Assembly: GCA_023525975.1 (NCBI GenBank)
Contig: CM042028.1
Coordinates: forward strand, 75,949,501-76,013,500
Direction: 5' to 3'
Length of the DNA stretch: 64,000 nt
From: Smallanthus sonchifolius
Taxonomy: Eukaryota > Streptophyta > Magnoliopsida > Asterales > Asteraceae
Shown: piece by piece, positions 59,040-64,000 of the stretch
How the letters are laid out: each line of letters starts with the position of its first letter
Numbering within the stretch: the first letter of the stretch is position 1
Program-made: the position numbers and the translations under genes
Notes under the pieces: model-generated
What the model was told of the DNA's origin: nothing
Seen by the model: the letters and a program-made list of their open reading frames with translations, nothing else
The model's database searches: none

Positions 59040-60493
59040 AATTTTGTGTTCGTGTTCTTGGGCCTGATTTCCAACAATTGATATCAAAGCTTGGAGAAAA
59101 AGAAAGCTGGTTTGAGAGTCGTTTTTCTGATAATGGGGAGCAGCCCCTGTGGCTGCAAGGTACAAACGAAAGAAGATAGAAGGAAGCTGCTAAAATTTGA
59201 CCTGTGAGAGGTCGAATTGTGAAAGCGTATGTGAAGTTCCAAACGAAGGGTTGTGCGAGTCAATCAAGAAAGATATCGATCTAAGCGATTCAGATTGAGT
59301 GAAGGATCTATCGCATTCGAAGGGTGTAGGGATCTGCAAAGTGTTTACCTGTGCGATTCAGAGTGGTACGGTGTGATTAGAACCTGTGAGCGGTTCAAAC
59401 GAAGTGAAGAATACATCCAATCTGTGAGATATTGTTCAGAAAGGCTGTGAGAGCTACGTGGAAGATCTGTGATAGATCAAGAACGATCTGTGTGATACGG
59501 ATAAGTGTGGAAGATTCAGGGCGAAACCCATGAAGGGTGAGTTCGAAAATTTGGGATGTACAAATCAAGATTAAGAGGGAGAATGAAGGATTAATCTTGA
59601 TTATAGATAATTATTAATATTAGTTTATTAATTGTTTGGTTGAGTTTCTATTAGACTAAAAGTAAGTTTGTTTATTTATTTGATTATTTAATTGAGTTTG
59701 AGTTGGGTTAGGATTACCATAGGGATTATAAATAGATGGTTAGAGATTAATTATAAATGGTGGTTTTAGTTTTCAATATTAATAAAAGAGTCGATCTTGA
59801 TTGAGATCAAATTTTGTGTTCGTGTTCTTGAGCCTGATTTCCAACATAACCAACCTGCAAAATATCAGATTTGAGCATGTATCGGTTTCCTCTGTACAAC
59901 CCATCTTCGCATTGAAGAATCTAACACAGCTTTCTTTTGTCATGTAAGAGATTGGTGATGCGTTGATGAGTTGTCCCGCTGAGTCACCTCACATGCTACC
60001 GAATCTCACAACTCTTGAAATCGATATGTGCTATCATTTAAAACAACTGCCATCAGGACTTTGTGATCTTGTTAAACTCCAGAAGCTAAGCATCACTAAC
60101 TGTCATGAGCTTGATGTTCTTCCTAAAGAGTTAGGGGGTTTGTCGAATCTTGAAATCTTGAGTCTTCGTTGCTGCACGAAACTACAAGAATTGCCGGAGT
60201 CGATTGGGAGTTTGTATAATCTGAGGTTTATTGATATATCTGATTGTTTGAGTATAAGTGTACTGCCTGAAGAAATGGGTGAACTATGTGGGTTGAGAGT
60301 GATTAAGATGAACGGTTGTGGAGGGCTGCAAGAGTTGCCAATGTCGATGAGCGAGTTGGTGCAGTTGGAAGAAGTGATATGTGACGAAGAGACGTCATAT
60401 TTGTGGATGGATTTTGAAAGTGATCTTCATAATTTGAAGATAAATGTTGTTGAAGATGATAGATTAGAAAGTTTTATGAAAATTGTGCAGTAA

Positions 60494-61092
60494 GTTTTTA
60501 TTGTAAATTTGTAATTGTTTGTTTAATCTTCATTGTATCTCTATAAAAGTTCATGAATAAATATTTTAACTCTTAGTTAGGAATCATACTTATTTGTGAC
60601 AAATTCATCAATCCAAACCTACATACACTAGAAGTTAAAATCATTTAACGCTAGCAGGCGAACCCGACCCATAAATAGCTGACATGTTGTGAGTGAGCTA
60701 TAATCAAGTTATAGATGTTTTTGCAAGTTTACTTATATAAACTATATATTTTTTATTCTAATTTTTAGAAGGACCATTTAACTAAAAGAGTTCGACAGGT
60801 TAACCTGAACATGACTTGTTTATTAAATAGGTTAATGACAACCAAAATTTAATTATTTTCATAAAGTGTTTCAGGTCATGTTTGAAATTATTCCTCCTAA
60901 TCTATGTGTACATACGTAGAGTTGCACAAATCAGTTTTTTTGACCAAACCGAACATGATGGTCAAAATCGGTTTTTGGAGAAACCAGTTCAGATTTGGAA
61001 CCGGTTTGTGAAGTGGAAAAGGATCAGCTTGGTTACCAGTTTTTAATCCAGTTCGGTTAGGTTTTAACCGGTTAGGGAGGAATTCTCAAGCC
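60494..61092. other. downstream of the LRR pseudogene, no gene
   Basis: AT-rich. From about 60915 a degenerate AACCGGTTT/CGGTTCGG-rich stretch begins; it continues beyond the MITE to about 61400 and looks like an old small DNA transposon. Confidence 0.5.
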
Positions 61093-61300
61093 CAATGGCG
61101 GAGGATTGTGAGGGCCCGGGGGGTTCCGCCCCCCCCCCCCTCCGATTTTTCGCTCAGAAGTGTTAAGATATACGTATTCAGTCGATTTTTTGCTCAGTAG
61201 TGTTAATTTATATGTATTCGGCCGAAAATTTTATAGTTCCGCCCCCTGATAGGAAAAAAAATCCCGGCCCCCCTACGTTTTTTTTCAAGCTCCGACACTG
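61093..61300. mobile_element. hAT-type MITE, 208 bp
   Basis: Exact 8-bp duplication CTCAAGCC (61085-61092, 61301-61308). Ends CAATGGCGGAG / CTCCGACACTG. Contains a C-run of about 13. Related in end sequence to the MITE at 30011. Confidence 0.85.
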
Positions 61301-63101
61301 CTCAAGCCAATATCAAGCCGGTGGTTCGGTTTGAAATTGGGACCGGTTTCAAATTCGGTTTTGGGTCAGTTTATAAACCGGGGGTTCAAAAATCAGTTTT
61401 TTTCACCCCTCACGAGAGAGCAATAGTGCAGCACTCTAATTTCCGGAACCCAACAATCCAACACTACTAGGCACTAGCCTAATGGGCCAATATGAGCCCC
61501 CTGCCATAAAGGCCTGGTAAGTCAAGAAACAACAAAGTCAACGTCAACGATTGACTTGAGAATTGATCCTAAATAAATTATTCTATTTAAACTTGATTAT
61601 CTTTCTTAATTTTATGATTACTAATTAAACTTGTTCAAAAAAAACATAAACAATGTTGATCGACATAAAAATCACATAGAACTATGTCAAGAGGATTGTA
61701 TGCCACCAGCTTTGTGCTTCCAACCTTGTTCCATCACCTAAGCGTATTCTCATTGACAACAAAAGGAATAACTTTAGCAGATTTTTAACGATCAAACCAT
61801 AAATTATTGAGGAAGGTTACAAATTTGAAGTTCATATCTTTAATCATCGGGCCGCTACCTTATTAATTAGTTATAACTCACAAGTTGATCTCTTACCTTG
61901 ACACCCAAAGATTCTTAGAATGAAGAAAATGACATGAATGCTTTATAAGGATCACATATTTGTGATTTTGTTTGCATTCAAAGCCTACATAGGGCAAAAG
62001 ACAACATGTACAACTCATGCATAAATTATTATCACATAGGAGTTGTCAATTTGGTTGTCTTATAGCTTCAAAACAAATTTACACACAAAAGATACTTTCA
62101 TTGATAAATGCAACACAAAAATAACACCAAATAGTGGTAGACTTGTCGAAATAATACCAACTAAGCAACTTGAATAATATCATCTTTTGGACAAATGTTC
62201 AAGAAAATATTAATATAAGATGTAATCCTCTTGAAGAATAACATGCTTATGTCAATATTTACATTTGTTATCATAGTTGTATTCACACCAATTTTATTAG
62301 TATAGTTGGTAAACACTATTTTCTTTGATCTTTATGAATATAATAATAACTGTCATGCAACCATCGTATCCCTACATATTTATATATAAACTTTCAGCGG
62401 ACAAGAGAAACACAGTGAATGGGACCGGTGTAACGACCGTCGCTCCCGCTGGTTGTTTTGATACCCGCGTTCTTGGTTGCCATGATCATCTTTATCTCGC
62501 ATGCCTCGAAACAAGGGGATGAAGATGAACGACCCACGGTTAAGTTATCTCAGTTAATTAAAATTTAAAAATTTTGCAAAATAAACGGGACATACGTATA
62601 TTTAAATCGTCCAAACTTCGAATACAATGTTTTAAAGTACTTTAATAAAATTTTATTATAATAATAATAATGTTCTTATTATAACAATATTACTATTTTA
62701 ATCATAATTAAGGTATTACTATTTATAGGTAACTAAAAAATAAAGAAAAAATATGCCCATGCCAAGCGCAAACACAAAGGATCGAAATCAACCCTCCATA
62801 TTCTTATTCAAAATAAACATATCGACAATATTCCCATGAAAACACCATGAGAGAGAACTCAAATCCAATGAAGTACTTGCTATTTGCATTTTGGACTCAA
62901 AATGCCTTGTATCAAGAACACATGAAACATGAAAGATGAAAGATGAAAGATGAAGTAAAAATAAACAAGGAAACAGGGTAGGATGCACCTAATTTTCACA
63001 AAGTAAATAGAAGGATTGTTTCAATATTCTAATTCATAAAAAAAAATTTCAATCTCCCTCCCAATCAGGCTTCATAATTTCAAGATCCAAATCTCTTTTC
63101 T
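61301..63101. other. intergenic DNA and GS1 (second copy) 3' flank
   Basis: No gene recognised at 61420-62750. The last few hundred bases before 63101 are probably the 3' UTR and downstream of the minus-strand GS1. A GAAAGAT microsatellite lies near 62925-62955. Confidence 0.5.
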
Positions 63102-63774
63102 TCAAGATTTGTTCCACAAGAGGGTGGTTTCCGCAATCATGGAGGTCACCACATATGGATCCATGTTGGAAGCTGGCCTTCGGTCCTCAAAGTATCCTTT
63201 CCCCTCTTTCTCAGTGTCCTTGCCAACCCGAATAGATGCCCCACGGTTCGCAACACCCTACACCAACAATTAAAGCATAAAAATCAAATCTTTTTCACAC
63301 CATAAAATGTATAAATTGTTGAACTTAATTGTTTATGTGACATGATGTACCCATAAAAAGGTGTTGATGTCGGCTGTCTCATGGCGACCAGTGAGACGTC
63401 GTTCATTTCCTTCACCGTATGCAGCAATGTGTTCCTTGTGCCTCAAACCCAACTTCTCAATAGCTTTCTTGATCACTTCATATCCACCTTCTTCCCTCAT
63501 GGATTTTGTGCTGAAATATCGCGATTAAAATTAGAATAAGCATAAAAGCATGATGTAAATATGTTTAAATATTTAAAGATTTGATTTATCGTAGAATACC
63601 TGTAGTTTGTGTGAGCACCAGCCCCATTCCAATCACCCTGTTCACAATCTAATCTTTAATGTGCGATTCTAAAATCCCATCATACACATGATTAAGGCTC
63701 AAAAGTTAAAGAAAACTAACCGGAATTGGCTTGGGGTCGAATGAAACAACCACTCCAGCGATCTCAGTAATCCT
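63102..63774 (-). CDS. GLN1: cytosolic glutamine synthetase, last four exons (gene continues past the window)
   Basis: Minus-strand exons 63774-63721 (RITEIAGVVVSFDPKPIP), 63637-63600 (GDWNGAGAHTNY), 63510-63351 (TKSMREEGGYEVIKKAIEKL ... GEGNERRLTGRHETAD ... INTFLW) and 63257-63102 (GVANRGASIRVGKDTEKEGK ... MIAETTLLWNKS, stop). All borders are GT/AG and the phases match the other GS1. The invariant NGAGAHTNYS and NERRLTGRHETAD blocks are intact. The short C-terminus without the plastid-type extension marks it as GS1. It appears functional over the part seen. It faces the GS1 pseudogene tail to tail, 21 kb apart. Confidence 0.92.
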
Positions 63775-64000
63775 CTGAAGAAAAAAAGAACTCAATGTCA
63801 AGAATTCAAGATACATGTCAAACGTAAAAGAGACTGGAATTAATATTTAACTGGATGCTATGTTATTTACAACGGAGGGGATCCCTCAATATACAGGAAA
63901 GAAACCCTAGAGATACCTATCTTGGGCCCGTGGTTAAACACAACTAAACCCTAATAATAAATTAGTAATCAAAACGAAAACAAACAGTAGCTCAAAATAC
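63775..64000. other. GLN1: intron of the minus-strand GS1 gene, to the window edge
   Basis: Upstream (minus strand) of exon RITEIAG. No exon 8 (WEFQIGPSVG) is visible, so this intron exceeds 220 bp and probably contains foreign DNA (GGATCCCTC...CAGGAAAGAAACCC near 63880). Confidence 0.6.

Larger units (their letters stand above)
57691..59846 (+). mobile_element. short non-autonomous LTR element inserted in the LRR pseudogene
   Basis: TAACC at 57686-57690 and 59847-59851; removing the element restores the sequence of copy 1. The left LTR is 57691-57921 plus 59045-59076 (263 bp, split by another element). The right LTR is 59584-59846 (263 bp). Primer site TTGATATCAAAGC at 59078, close to the Met-tRNA site. 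Purine tract AAGAGGGAGAA before the right LTR. The interior of 507 bp has no recognisable gag or pol. Confidence 0.88.
56970..60493 (+). pseudogene. second copy of the truncated helper-NLR LRR gene, split by retroelements
   Basis: The upstream 56626-56969 matches the promoter and leader of the gene at 48196. The ATG at 56970 gives MVVISETALHLVFDEFLK, resembling the start of RPW8-type N-termini, then unrecognised sequence up to LTLNIRSK (57205). Coding resumes at 57574 (NYSLPEFIK), runs to 57690, is interrupted by a retroelement, and resumes at 59852. Nonsense codons: TGA after EFIK (57601-57603, GGA in copy 1) and TAA in VM*EIG (59944-59946, Cys in copy 1). From 59963 to 60493 the LRR frame is open and about 95% like copy 1, ending ESFMKIVQ. 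With a solo LTR, a nested retroelement pair and two stops it cannot give a full product. Confidence 0.82.

Overview
The window is nuclear DNA of a flowering plant: introns with GT/AG borders, cytosolic glutamine synthetase (GS1) genes, a helper-NLR type LRR gene and a dense load of plant retrotransposons and MITEs. The long gypsy LTRs beginning TGTCACACCCCAACCGACG and the primer sites matching initiator Met-tRNA recall composite-family (Asteraceae) genomes. That placement is from memory and only moderately secure.

Layout. 1-7498: a minus-strand Ty3/gypsy (Tekay/Del-like chromovirus) element cut by the window edge, inserted in the end of another, plus-strand LTR. 7499-18172: decayed DNA with a CACTA end, an 8-bp-TSD hAT element and two minus-strand L1-type LINE remnants. 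18178-19998 and 21082-23149: solo LTRs with perfect target-site duplications, the second inside a Mutator-like terminal-inverted-repeat element. 24107-42069: a plus-strand GS1 gene with 12 recognisable exons stretched over 18 kb. Intron 1 (12.7 kb) holds a probable gene-capturing Helitron (LRR-kinase and poly(A)-binding-protein pieces), a small LTR element with its own ORF, and a PIF/Harbinger transposase gene split by a 3.1-kb solo LTR. Introns 2 and 3 hold a fold-back element and a Mutator-like element. This GS1 copy looks dead: exon 2 has lost its splice donor, exon 3 lacks one base, and exon 9 is three codons shorter than in the second GS1.

42070-47760: MITEs, SINE-like pieces, a 694-bp tandem duplication and a footprint of a third copy of the NLR duplication unit. 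48196-49098: an open LRR-only gene related to the RPW8-type helper NLRs (ADR1/NRG1). 49391-54187: a Ty1/copia element with several nonsense mutations and one frameshift. 54675-56596: a gypsy element with LTRs and gag but no pol. 56970-60493: a second, broken copy of the LRR gene carrying a solo LTR and a short LTR element that itself contains a further short LTR element. 63102-63774: the last four exons of a second, intact-looking GS1 gene on the minus strand, converging on the first.

The host genes are therefore two convergent GS1 genes (one dead, one apparently alive) flanking a tandem array of truncated helper-NLR genes. Almost everything else is transposable elements whose order of insertion can be read from 13 target-site duplications of 5-9 bp. 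No CRISPR array, operon or structural RNA gene was seen.
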